Assembly: GCF_016879755.1 (NCBI RefSeq)
Contig: NZ_WOFU01000006.1
Location: 186,001-250,000, forward strand
DNA length: 64,000 nucleotides
From: Bacillus sp. B15-48
Lineage (GTDB): Bacteria > Bacillota > Bacilli > Bacillales > Cytobacillaceae
Reading direction: 5' to 3'
Shown here in pieces: positions 51,560 to 59,954 of this stretch. The notes under the pieces are model-generated. The model was not told the DNA's origin, searched no databases, and was given only the letters and a program-made list of their open reading frames with translations. The position numbers and the translations under genes are program-made. Positions within the stretch are counted from its first letter, which is position 1, and each line of letters starts with the position of its first letter.

Positions 51560-53853
51560 TGGCAATACGTGAAGATGAGTTAATGGCAGCGAAGAAAGCA
51601 GAGCAACTCTCTACTTTTGAATCGGGGAATGAAATGGCTGCAATGGCTGCGGCTCAAATCAATTATCATATCATGGGATACTTCCCAATCACTCCTTCTA
51701 CAGAAGTTGCTCAATTTTTAGATCAGATGAAGGCAAGAGGAGAGCATGACATTAAATTAATTCCGGCAGATGGGGAACATGGATCTGCGGGCATTTGCTA
51801 TGGTGCCGCGGCAACCGGTGCTCGCGTATTTAATGCAACAAGTGCAAATGGACTGATGTATATGTTGGAACAATTACCAGTTCAGTCAGGTACTCGTTTT
51901 CCAATGGTTCTCAATCTCGTCACAAGGGCGATCTCTGGTCCACTTGATATTCGTGGTGACCATTCGGATTTATATTTTGCCTTAAATGCTGGATGGGTTA
52001 TTTTGACTGCCAGAACCCCACAGGCTGTATATGATATGAATATTATGGCTTTGAAAATAGCGGAGCATTCTGAAGTTCGTTTGCCAGTTATGGTTGCTTA
52101 TGACGGATTTTTCACTTCTCATCAAAAACGAAAAGTGAATTATTTTAAAAACCGTGAGGATGTTCAAAAGTTTGTTGGTGAATGTCCCGTTGATTATCAC
52201 TTTGCACGTGATCCAAAAAAACCAGTAACCATTGGTGCTCATATGAATGGTGATGATTTATTAAATAATCATTTTCAACAATCTGAAGCAATGTATAAAG
52301 CCGATAAGGTATATAAACAAGTAGCGGCAGAGTATGCGGAACTTTCGGGAAGGAACTATGATATTCTTGATTTATATCATATGGAGGATGCAGAGGTTGC
52401 GTTATTCCTTTTAAACTCTGCAGCCGAGTCAGCAAAAGATGTCGTTGACAAGCTTCGTGCTCAAGGAATTAAAGCGGGAGTAATCAGTCCAAATATCATT
52501 CGCCCTTTCCCAGTAGCGGAAGTTAGGGAAGCACTTAAAAATGTAAAAGCACTTCTTGTAGGTGAGCGAGCAGATTCATACGGTGGCCATGGTCCGAATA
52601 TGACTACAGAAGTAAAAGCGGCTCTTCAAGCAGATACAGAAAATCAAACGATTGTGTTAAGCAGGGTATTTGGTTTAGGTGGGAAAGATTTCTATGCAGA
52701 TGATGCAGAAGCCTTTTTTAACATGGCGATTGAGGCGATGGAGAAAGGATTTGCCGAAAAACCGTTTGATTATTATGGTCATGTTCCAGGAGATCCAGAA
52801 AAAATCCTCAAACCGATTATTGAACCACAACATGGGGATGTGTATAATTCAGGGTTAATACAAGTATCAAAGGATGAAGAAACAAACAAACTTAAGGTGA
52901 GAATTCCGCCGCTGAGGGCATTGACTTCCAAACCGAAAAGACTTGCCTCTGGGCATGGAGCTTGTCCTGGATGTGGAATTTTTGGTGGTCTAGAAACGTT
53001 CTTTAAGGGAATAGAGGGAGATATTGTTGTTCTGTACCAAACAGGCTGTGCCTATGTTACAACAACAGCTTATCCGTATACATCTCATAAACAGACGATG
53101 ATTCATAATTTATTCCAGAATGGAGCAGCGACCTTATCTGGAACAGTAGAGGCTTTCTTTGAGTTGAAAAGCCGTGGAGAAATTGATGTTGCCAGCGATG
53201 CTACTTTTGTCATGATTACTGGTGACGGTGGAATGGATATCGGTATGGGTTCTGCGATTGGAACGGCTTTAAGAAACCATAAACTGATTATCCTTGAGTA
53301 TGATAATGAGGGCTATATGAATACAGGCTCACAAATGTCCTATTCAACTCCTATTGGTCATATGACAAGTACGACGAATGTAGGGAAAACTCAACAGGGA
53401 AAAGCCTATCATCATAAAGATACGGCGCAAATTATGGCGGCAACGAATATTCCTTATGTGTTTACAGGGACAGAAGCTTTTCCGCAAGATCTTTTGAAAA
53501 AGGCAGCGAAAGCACAATGGTATGCACAAAATGTCGGGATGGTTTACGGGAAAATTCTGATTGCCTGCCCACTAAACTGGAAGTCTGATGACAGATACGG
53601 ACAAACAATTGTTGAAGATGCTGTTTACTCTAACTTCTTCCCGCTTTATGAAGTTGAGCAAGGAGAGACGACTATCACTTATGATCCAGAAGCAAAAAAG
53701 AAGAAAATACCATTAAGTGATTGGTTAAAATGGATGGGTAAAACGAAACATCTATTGAAGGAAGAAAATAAAGATTTATTGGCAGGGTTTGAAGAAGAAG
53801 TTGAAAAAAGATGGCAACGTTTAAAAGCAAAACACGAAACTCCATTATTATAA
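51559..53853 (+). CDS. 2-oxoacid:ferredoxin oxidoreductase, fused alpha and beta subunits
   Basis: 764 residues. The alpha part (residues 1-430) has the FPITPSTEVAQFLDQM and GEHGSAGICYGAAATGARVFNATS segments. The beta part begins GHGACPGCGIFGG (near 470) and carries the thiamine-diphosphate motif GDGGMDIGMG (555-564) with NEGYMNTG. The catalytic subunits are thus joined in one chain, while gamma and ferredoxin form the other. Translational coupling to the upstream gene is evident. This is an oxygen-sensitive enzyme class, suggesting low-oxygen metabolism. Confidence 0.9.
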   Translation: MAIREDELMAAKKAEQLSTFESGNEMAAMAAAQINYHIMGYFPITPSTEVAQFLDQMKARGEHDIKLIPADGEHGSAGICYGAAATGARVFNATSANGLMYMLEQLPVQSGTRFPMVLNLVTRAISGPLDIRGDHSDLYFALNAGWVILTARTPQAVYDMNIMALKIAEHSEVRLPVMVAYDGFFTSHQKRKVNYFKNREDVQKFVGECPVDYHFARDPKKPVTIGAHMNGDDLLNNHFQQSEAMYKADKVYKQVAAEYAELSGRNYDILDLYHMEDAEVALFLLNSAAESAKDVVDKLRAQGIKAGVISPNIIRPFPVAEVREALKNVKALLVGERADSYGGHGPNMTTEVKAALQADTENQTIVLSRVFGLGGKDFYADDAEAFFNMAIEAMEKGFAEKPFDYYGHVPGDPEKILKPIIEPQHGDVYNSGLIQVSKDEETNKLKVRIPPLRALTSKPKRLASGHGACPGCGIFGGLETFFKGIEGDIVVLYQTGCAYVTTTAYPYTSHKQTMIHNLFQNGAATLSGTVEAFFELKSRGEIDVASDATFVMITGDGGMDIGMGSAIGTALRNHKLIILEYDNEGYMNTGSQMSYSTPIGHMTSTTNVGKTQQGKAYHHKDTAQIMAATNIPYVFTGTEAFPQDLLKKAAKAQWYAQNVGMVYGKILIACPLNWKSDDRYGQTIVEDAVYSNFFPLYEVEQGETTITYDPEAKKKKIPLSDWLKWMGKTKHLLKEENKDLLAGFEEEVEKRWQRLKAKHETPLL

Positions 53854-53859
53854 AATAAG

Positions 53860-53893
53860 AAAGAAGCAGAGGATTAGTCCTTTGCTTCTTCTC
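53860..53893 (+). terminator. Terminator of the oxidoreductase operon
   Basis: AGAAGCA-GAGGA / TCCTT-TGCTTCT stem, T-rich flank. Confidence 0.75.
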
Positions 53894-53933
53894 TTGTATA
53901 ATAGATACGATTATCGAAAAAGGGGAAGTGAAA

Positions 53934-54431
53934 ATGCGGGTATATACAACGGTTGAAACAGAGATTGGTCTACTTCATATTGTTGCACAAGATCGAAAGC
54001 TTTCTGCTATTTACTTTGGAAAAGAAGATTTTCTGGAAAATGAAAAAGGCAATGTCGTTATCGAAAAACAAGAGGATGATTTATTAGTAAGTTGTGTAAC
54101 GCAGTTAAAAGAATATTTTTCAGGGAATCGGGAGAAATTTGAACTTCCAATTGAAAGAGTTGGGACCGATTTCCAAATTGCTGTTTGGAATAAACTTGAG
54201 GAAATCCCTTTTGGTACCACACATAGCTATCAAGATATTGCCATTTCAATTGGGAGGCCGAAAGCCGTACGAGCAGTGGGGCAAGCGAATAAGGCAAATA
54301 AATTCCCGATAATCGTTCCATGTCATCGAGTTATTGGGAAAAATCATAAGCTCACTGGTTATGCTGGTACAAAAATAGACATTAAAGAAAAATTACTTCG
54401 CCATGAAGGGGTGGTTTCAACAAAAGTTTGA
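53934..54431 (+). CDS. ogt: Methylated-DNA--protein-cysteine methyltransferase
   Basis: 165 residues from ATG 53934, with AGGGGAAG upstream; a GTG two codons earlier is too close to that site. The acceptor cysteine is Cys130 in IVPCHRVIG, and the DNA-binding helix with PKAVRAVGQANKANKFP precedes it. It transfers O6-alkyl groups from guanine to itself. No Ada N-terminal domain is present. Confidence 0.94.
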   Translation: MRVYTTVETEIGLLHIVAQDRKLSAIYFGKEDFLENEKGNVVIEKQEDDLLVSCVTQLKEYFSGNREKFELPIERVGTDFQIAVWNKLEEIPFGTTHSYQDIAISIGRPKAVRAVGQANKANKFPIIVPCHRVIGKNHKLTGYAGTKIDIKEKLLRHEGVVSTKV

Positions 54432-54468
54432 AAATATAGACACAATGTCTATGTTTTGTTTTTTTTCG
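54430..54468 (+). terminator. Terminator of ogt
   Basis: AAAATATAGACA-CAA-TGTCTATGTTTT followed by T-run. Confidence 0.8.
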
Positions 54469-54727
54469 ATAGGAAAATGGACGGTGTAGAACCCTAGTTA
54501 AAAAAATATTTCCATATGAACAATATGATAAATACATGATAGGTTGTCGCATTAGTAGGATTTGTTTCAAAGGATAAGAGGAAAACTTGTCGAAGTAAAA
54601 AAAGTTATATAAGAAAAATGTCTAATTTTGCGAATCTATTTACATTAGTTTGATTTTCTGTAATACTCCTTTGTAAGAATATCATTCTTTTAATAGAGTG
54701 ATGGGAATGGGATTAGGGGGAATTGCT

Positions 54728-54973
54728 GTGTATAAAAAAAATCATCCTTTGCTATATCAGATTCAATTGAAGAGGGAAGAGATGGAAACATATGCGCTCG
54801 AAAAAGGGTATAATAGTATGGAGACAATCGTTTGCAGTCAAGAACTTGATAAATTAATTTATGAGTACCAACTAACCTCTCAAAACCATCAACAACAAGA
54901 CAAAATTCAAATTCGTAAGTTGTTTCGTTTTTTTAACCAACCACAAAGTATGGCAGGTAGTCTTGATACATAG
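54728..54973 (+). CDS. Spo0E-like aspartyl-phosphate phosphatase
   Basis: 81 residues from GTG 54728, which has TAGGGGGAAT upstream; the longer ORF start lacks a site. The Spo0E family signature SQELDKLIYEYQ (near residue 37) is present after a helical segment with ETYALEKGY. Such proteins dephosphorylate Spo0A-P and delay sporulation. The C-terminal 25 residues are unrelated to the family core. Confidence 0.82.
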   Translation: MYKKNHPLLYQIQLKREEMETYALEKGYNSMETIVCSQELDKLIYEYQLTSQNHQQQDKIQIRKLFRFFNQPQSMAGSLDT

Positions 54974-54991
54974 ATAATAATATTGATTGAC

Positions 54992-55026
54992 ATCCACTGA
55001 CCTCTTAGGCAGTGGATTTATTTTTG
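54992..55026 (+). terminator. Terminator of the Spo0E-like gene
   Basis: ATCCACTG-ACCTCTTAGG-CAGTGGAT + TTATTTTTG. Confidence 0.7.
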
Positions 55027-55255
55027 TTTCGAAATTTTGTGTTGCCTAGCCAAGCCGTTTTCACGCTTGTATCCCTTTATACCCAATCCAGAAAAGGACG
55101 AAACCTAAAAATGATAAAAAGTTCTTGAGTGATATTTGTCATAGATTTAATACAAATAGTTCATATATTCTTAACATATCAAGATTTTACACCATTTAAA
55201 ATACTAGTTCTTTTCAGAGAAAACGTTAAAGAGCTAGTCTTTTCTTTAAGTCAAT

Positions 55256-55270
55256 AGAAAACGCTTTCAA
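55256..55270 (+). promoter_or_regulatory. Putative cre (CcpA) site before fixA
   Basis: The reverse complement TTGAAAGCGTTTTCT fits the cre consensus WTGNAANCGNWNNCW at every position. It ends 19 bases before the fixA start, so CcpA bound here would block transcription. The remaining 54974-55288 gap has only the preceding terminator. Confidence 0.6.
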
Positions 55271-55288
55271 AATAGGGGGGGTTCATTT

Positions 55289-56116
55289 ATGCATATTGTT
55301 GTTTGTGTCAAACAAGTGCCTGACACGAAGATTATAAAAATAAACCCGAAAACAAATACATTAGATCGCCGCAGTGCTCCAGCAATTCTAAACCCATTCG
55401 ACGCACATGCAGTTCAGGAAGCGGTTAAGATAAAGGAGAAGATGGGCGGAACTATATCCGTCTTATCAATGGGGCCGCCACAGGCAGTTTCAATTATAAA
55501 AAAGAGTATTGAAATTGGAGCAGACAGAGGATATTTAATTACTGATCGTGCCTTTGCTGGTGCGGATACATTAGCGACAAGCTACGCATTGTCAAAAGCT
55601 TTAGATAAGATTGCTGGGGAGTTACCAATTGATATGGTGATTTGCGGAAAGCATGCGATTGACGGTGATACGGGCCAGGTTGGCCCTGGGATTGCTAGAC
55701 GACTAGATATTCCTCCGATTACGAATGTGATTGAGGTAACAAATGTAAAGCTAGTAGAACGTAAAGCAATCATTAAGAGAAAACAAATTGGTGGTTATGA
55801 GGAAATTGAAGCTCAACTTCCATGCTTACTCACTGTTGAAAAAGAAATAAATCAAATTGAATATGCACCACTGCCAAATATGATAAAAGCGGCTAGATAT
55901 GAACCGGTTGTTTGGTCGGTAAATGATTTAAATAATGTTGATAAAACACAGCTTGGTTTAAAGGGCTCACCAACCGTGGTCGGAAAAATGTTCACTCCCC
56001 CAAAACCTGAAGGCGGAAAACGAATAGAAGGGACAGTTGACGAACAAGTGAGTGAACTAATTGCTTTATTAAGCGAAAAGAGAAATCTATTTAATTTTAG
56101 TGAGAGCAACTTGTAA
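55289..56116 (+). CDS. fixA: FixA (electron transfer flavoprotein beta-like), intact
   Basis: 275 residues, complete. VKQVPDTKIIKINPKTNTLDR at the start, LITDRAFAGADTLATSYAL, and DMVICGKHAIDGDTGQVGPG (AMP/FAD-binding loop) are all present, and the C-terminal arm missing from the copy at 19 kb is retained. Start ATG with AGGGGGGGTT. First gene of an intact fixABCX operon with a putative cre site upstream. Confidence 0.92.
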   Translation: MHIVVCVKQVPDTKIIKINPKTNTLDRRSAPAILNPFDAHAVQEAVKIKEKMGGTISVLSMGPPQAVSIIKKSIEIGADRGYLITDRAFAGADTLATSYALSKALDKIAGELPIDMVICGKHAIDGDTGQVGPGIARRLDIPPITNVIEVTNVKLVERKAIIKRKQIGGYEEIEAQLPCLLTVEKEINQIEYAPLPNMIKAARYEPVVWSVNDLNNVDKTQLGLKGSPTVVGKMFTPPKPEGGKRIEGTVDEQVSELIALLSEKRNLFNFSESNL

Positions 56117-56133
56117 ATAGAGGGGGACGCATA

Positions 56134-57162
56134 ATGAAGGATTATCGAGGCGTATGGGTGTTCATTGAAGTGAATCATGAAAAAAACATAGAAGGGGTAT
56201 CATTAGAATTACTTGGTGCGGGGAGAGAGCTTGCTGATAAATTGGAAGTTCCGCTTGCAGGTGTTTTACTAGGAGACGGGGTTAAAGAACTATCTGGTCA
56301 AGTAATCGCTTCAGGGGCGGATATTGTATATATTATTGATCATCCTGTTTTAAATCATTATCGGACAGAAGCGTATATGAAAGCAGTGAATGATCTAGCT
56401 GAAAAATATAAGCCGGAAATTTTCCTTTATGGGGCTACACCTAATGGGAAAGATTTGGCAAGTGCGGTCGCAACAGACTTGAGCACTGGATTAACTGCAG
56501 ATACAACGATGTTGGATATCGATCTTGAGAATCGATTGCTTGAGGCGAGTAGACCAGCATTTGGCGGAAATATTATGGCAACGATTCTTTGTAAAAAACA
56601 AAGACCGCAAATGGCAACTGTACGTCCGAAAGTAATGAAAGCTTTACAACCGGATCCGAGTAGGACGGGCGAGATTATTGTTGAAAGCATTAAATTAAAT
56701 GAAACAGAAATACGTACTAAAGTGATTAACATTGTGAAAGAAGTGACAAATAAGGCGAATCTTGCGGATGCTCATGTGATTATAGCCGGAGGAAAAGGGG
56801 TAGGTGATGCTCAAGGCATTCAGCTCATTCATGAACTTGCTGAAACGATAGGTGCAAGCTTTGGAGGGACTCGCGATGTCATTGAAGCAGGTTTGTTGCC
56901 TCATGAACTTCAAATTGGGCAGACAGGTGAGACAGTTACACCGAAAGTTTACTTTGCAATTGGAATTTCAGGTGCCATTCAGCATGTAGTAGGAATGAAA
57001 AACTCCGAGACAATTATTGCGATTAACAAAGACCCAAATGCACCAATCTTTGATGTGGCAACCTATGGAATTGTTGGTGATGCCTATGAAATTGTGCCGA
57101 AGTTAATAGAAAATTTCAAGGAAATGAGTAAGCAGAAAGGTGGGGAGCTAAGTTATGTCTGA
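56134..57162 (+). CDS. fixB: FixB (electron transfer flavoprotein alpha-like), intact
   Basis: 342 residues. N-terminal domain LELLGAGRELADKLEVPLAGVLLGDGV; C-terminal FAD domain GGKGVGDAQGIQLIHELAETI, QTGETVTPKVYFAIGISGAIQHVVGM, INKDPNAPIFDVATYGIVGDAYEIVPKL. It has the full ending that is displaced in the other copy. Start ATG with AGAGGGGGA. Overlaps fixC by 8 bases. Confidence 0.93.
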   Translation: MKDYRGVWVFIEVNHEKNIEGVSLELLGAGRELADKLEVPLAGVLLGDGVKELSGQVIASGADIVYIIDHPVLNHYRTEAYMKAVNDLAEKYKPEIFLYGATPNGKDLASAVATDLSTGLTADTTMLDIDLENRLLEASRPAFGGNIMATILCKKQRPQMATVRPKVMKALQPDPSRTGEIIVESIKLNETEIRTKVINIVKEVTNKANLADAHVIIAGGKGVGDAQGIQLIHELAETIGASFGGTRDVIEAGLLPHELQIGQTGETVTPKVYFAIGISGAIQHVVGMKNSETIIAINKDPNAPIFDVATYGIVGDAYEIVPKLIENFKEMSKQKGGELSYV

Positions 57163-58450
57163 AAAATTTGATGTGATTGTTGTCGGTGCCGGACCAGCGG
57201 GGACAGCTTGTGCTTCCATTTGTGCTAAAAATGGCTTAAAAGTTCTTTTAATTGAACGCGGAGAATACCCTGGCAGTAAAAACGTAATGGGTGGAGTTTT
57301 ATATCGAAAACAAATGGAAGATATTATCCCTGAATTTTGGAAGGACGCGCCAATTGAACGTCCTATTATTGAACAACGTTTTTGGATGATGGAAAAAGAA
57401 TCAGTTGTTCAATTTGGTTATAAAGGCCTCGAGTGGGGACAGGAGCCTTATAATAATTTTACGATCTTTAGAGCACAGTTTGACCAATGGTTTGCAAATA
57501 AAGCTGTTGAAGCTGGGGCATTACTGATAAATGAAACGGTTGTGACGGAATGTCTGATTGAGGATGGAAAAGTGATTGGTGTAAAGACGGATCGTCCAGA
57601 TGGCGATATATATGCAGATGTTGTTGTCCTTGCAGATGGAGTGAATTCTTTATTAGGAAAGCAATTAGGTTTTCATAAAGAGTTAAATCCTGAGGAAGTA
57701 GCGCTAACAGTTATGGAAGTTATAAATTTACCGAAAGATAAGATAAATGATCGTTTTAATGTGAGTGACAATCAAGGTTGTACCGTAGAGATCTTTGGAG
57801 ATTCTACGAAGGGAAATTTAGGGACCGCTTTTCTTTATACAAATAAAGAGAGCTTAAGTATTGGAGTTGGGACAACGTTATCAAGCATGATAAAAGCGAA
57901 ACTTAAGCCTTATGAACTTCTCGATTATTTGAAAACTCATCCGATGGTAAAGCCTTATCTTGAGGGGGGAGAATCGGCGGAGTATTTAGCTCATTTAATT
58001 CCAGAAGGTGGATTTCGCTCAGTTCCAAAAGTGGCAGGGAATGGTGTGGTAGTTGTTGGGGACGCTGCACAGCTCGTCAATGCGATTCATCGCGAAGGCT
58101 CGAATATGGCAATGGCATCAGGTAAGATGGCGGCTGAAGCGATACTCCTTGCGAAGCAAGAAGAAGATTTTAGCGAATCAAGTTTAAATCGTTACAGAGA
58201 GGCTCTTTACGAAAGCTTTATTATGAAAGACTTGGAAAAATACAAGGATGCAGCACATCTTTTTGAAACCAATCCACAATACTTTAATGACTATGTACCA
58301 ATGTTAAACAAAGCAATGAATAAATTTTTCACGGTGGATGGAACACCGAAAAAAGAAAAACAGAAAGAAATTATGCGAAGTGTGACAAATGAACGTGGTA
58401 CCTTTAAAGTCATGCAAGACCTTTATCGAGCATGGAAGGCGGTGAAATAA
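57155..58450 (+). CDS. fixC: FixC flavoprotein-quinone oxidoreductase, intact
   Basis: 431 residues of the ETF-QO/FixC family, passing electrons to quinone. FAD motif VGAGPAGTACAS (residues 10-21), ERGEYPGSKNVMGGVLY, VVLADGVNSLLGKQLG and VVGDAAQLVNAIHREGSNMAMASG are present in order. It is probably associated with the membrane. Start ATG with GGTGGGGAG; the stop overlaps fixX (TAATG). Confidence 0.93.
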   Translation: MSEKFDVIVVGAGPAGTACASICAKNGLKVLLIERGEYPGSKNVMGGVLYRKQMEDIIPEFWKDAPIERPIIEQRFWMMEKESVVQFGYKGLEWGQEPYNNFTIFRAQFDQWFANKAVEAGALLINETVVTECLIEDGKVIGVKTDRPDGDIYADVVVLADGVNSLLGKQLGFHKELNPEEVALTVMEVINLPKDKINDRFNVSDNQGCTVEIFGDSTKGNLGTAFLYTNKESLSIGVGTTLSSMIKAKLKPYELLDYLKTHPMVKPYLEGGESAEYLAHLIPEGGFRSVPKVAGNGVVVVGDAAQLVNAIHREGSNMAMASGKMAAEAILLAKQEEDFSESSLNRYREALYESFIMKDLEKYKDAAHLFETNPQYFNDYVPMLNKAMNKFFTVDGTPKKEKQKEIMRSVTNERGTFKVMQDLYRAWKAVK

Positions 58451-58734
58451 TGTCAACAACGACACTTGAAGAAAAGCAATATCTTGTCCGTTTTAAATGT
58501 GATACGAGCTCGCATTTAGCAATTATCGATCATGATATTTGTAAAACACATTGCCCAGATAAGTTATGTACGACTTTTTGTCCAGGAGAGGTCTATAAGT
58601 GGGAAGGAAACCGAATGCAGGTCGGCTATGAAGGTTGTCATGAATGTGGTAGTTGTCGCATTGGTTGTCATTTTCAAAATATTAAATGGGATTATCCTAA
58701 AGGGGGACATGGGGTAATTTTCCGGTTCGCTTAA
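58450..58734 (+). CDS. fixX: FixX ferredoxin-like protein, intact
   Basis: 94 residues from ATG 58450 (AAGGCGGTG site). Cysteine pattern CKTHCPDKLCTTFCPGEVYK and CHECGSCRIGC indicates iron-sulfur clusters, and GGHGVIFRFA is the usual ending. Unlike the FixX at 21 kb it has the first full cysteine motif, so the two belong to different FixX subtypes. It completes the electron-bifurcating type complex: FixABCX splits NADH electrons between quinone and ferredoxin in studied cases. Confidence 0.92.
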   Translation: MSTTTLEEKQYLVRFKCDTSSHLAIIDHDICKTHCPDKLCTTFCPGEVYKWEGNRMQVGYEGCHECGSCRIGCHFQNIKWDYPKGGHGVIFRFA

Positions 58735-58739
58735 ATTAG

Positions 58740-58775
58740 GCACTGGCGCATCTATTTGCGCTAGTGTTTTTTTGT
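58740..58775 (+). terminator. Terminator of fixABCX
   Basis: CACTGGCGCA-TCTATT-TGCGCTAGTG + TTTTTTT. Confidence 0.88.
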
Positions 58776-58864
58776 ATTAAAGTATATGTGTGGGTTTTTT
58801 CACAATTAGTTGTAAAAAGAAAAAGCTAAAAAGTGTAGTACTAGTTTTTTTGTCATTTTGTGGA

Positions 58865-59182
58865 TTAAGCAGGAATGGGGGGGGTATTTTCCATTTCATT
58901 TTCTAATTGACGGCATTTTTCTAATGCTTCGTCTATATTGTCGAAGTATTCCGTTGAGTAATAAGCGAGATTTGCATCGTAACATCCCTCATTGTCAACA
59001 GCAAAAATACTCACTCTCCAAACATAAACACTGGATTTTGTTCCGGATCTTCCCTCTAGTGCGATTAGCCAGTAAGCAGGAGCAGGTAAATCATGAGTTT
59101 TCTCAAAAAAACCTGGTAAAGATTGAGCTGAGGTTGGAATAAGGGTCTTATCATAAAAGTCAAGGTAATTCTCGTTTTGCAT
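58865..59182 (-). CDS. Uncharacterised small protein
   Basis: 105 residues, not recognised. No signal or membrane span. It has a hydrophilic N terminus (NENYLDFYDKTLIPTS), a central aromatic part (PAYWLIALEGRSGTKSSVYVWRVSIF) and an acidic helix near the end (YFDNIDEALEKCRQLENEM). An unusually strong AGAGGAGGAG ribosome site precedes the ATG, so it is very probably translated. It stands alone between fixX and the hemerythrin gene, on the opposite strand to both. Confidence 0.72.
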   Translation of the reverse strand: MQNENYLDFYDKTLIPTSAQSLPGFFEKTHDLPAPAYWLIALEGRSGTKSSVYVWRVSIFAVDNEGCYDANLAYYSTEYFDNIDEALEKCRQLENEMENTPPIPA

Positions 59183-59371
59183 GTAGACTCCTCCTCTTTG
59201 TCTTGATATCTTTATTATATAAGGAAATTGGAATGAATTGACTGAAAATTAATGAAATATTTATGAAAAAATTGAGGGATACTTTAATGGATGTGTGATT
59301 ATACTCACTACAGCAAATCGTTTGTATGCTTATACTTTTAATATAAAGATTTGATGAGGAGCTGAAGGGGA

Positions 59372-59893
59372 ATGCAAGGATGCGCGAGTTCGATGCTTGG
59401 CAATGAACCAGTACAATTAAGTACAGGTTTACAACAATTAAAAAATGAACATCCATCATTATTAGCGAAAATTGATGGTTTATTAGATATTTGTACAAAG
59501 GTAGAAAACAGTGAAAACAAGGATGAAATCTTTAAAACGTTACGGCCGGCAGTAGAGGAATTTTTCGCCGAATTAGCACCGCACTCAGAGCGGGAAGAAG
59601 GAGTTCTTTTCGAAATGATGGCAGTTTACATTGGTCGTGAAACAGGTCCGATTGCTGTTATGGAATACGAACATGACCAAGCAAAAACATTAATTGGAAC
59701 TTTTCTCGAACATACTGAGCAAGGATATGATTCCTATACAGTTGAAAAAATGATTGAACATGCCGGATTAGTGAAGCAGGCTTCCTATACACTTATTGAT
59801 CATTTCTCCAAAGAAGAGAATATCCTGTTTCCGATGGCAGAAAAAATGCTAACCGATCAGGAAAAAGAAGATTTATTAAAAAGAATTCAATAA
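59372..59893 (+). CDS. Hemerythrin-domain protein
   Basis: A 173-residue four-helix protein with a likely di-iron site. Metal-ligand candidates lie in NEHPSL (His29), APHSEREEG (His70, Glu74), EYEHDQA (His100, Asp101) and IDHFSKEENILF (His148, Glu152). Such domains bind oxygen or nitric oxide or guard iron-sulfur proteins. Start ATG with AGCTGAAGGGG upstream. The last two genes before it and the PFOR-like enzyme make an oxygen/NO-linked role plausible but unproven. Confidence 0.85.
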   Translation: MQGCASSMLGNEPVQLSTGLQQLKNEHPSLLAKIDGLLDICTKVENSENKDEIFKTLRPAVEEFFAELAPHSEREEGVLFEMMAVYIGRETGPIAVMEYEHDQAKTLIGTFLEHTEQGYDSYTVEKMIEHAGLVKQASYTLIDHFSKEENILFPMAEKMLTDQEKEDLLKRIQ

Positions 59894-59897
59894 CAAA

Positions 59898-59937
59898 GAA
59901 ACGGAACGAGATTTTTACTCTTGTTCCGTTTTTTTAT
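59898..59937 (+). terminator. Terminator of the hemerythrin gene
   Basis: AAACGGAACGAG / CTCTTGTTCCGTTTTTTT; convergent with the MFS gene. Confidence 0.85.
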
Positions 59938-59954
59938 CATTTGGTTCATTAAAT

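Noticed and set aside
55289-58734. Part of a nitrogen-fixation island
   Set aside because: No nif genes in the window; fixABCX and ferredoxin oxidoreductases also occur in non-diazotrophs.
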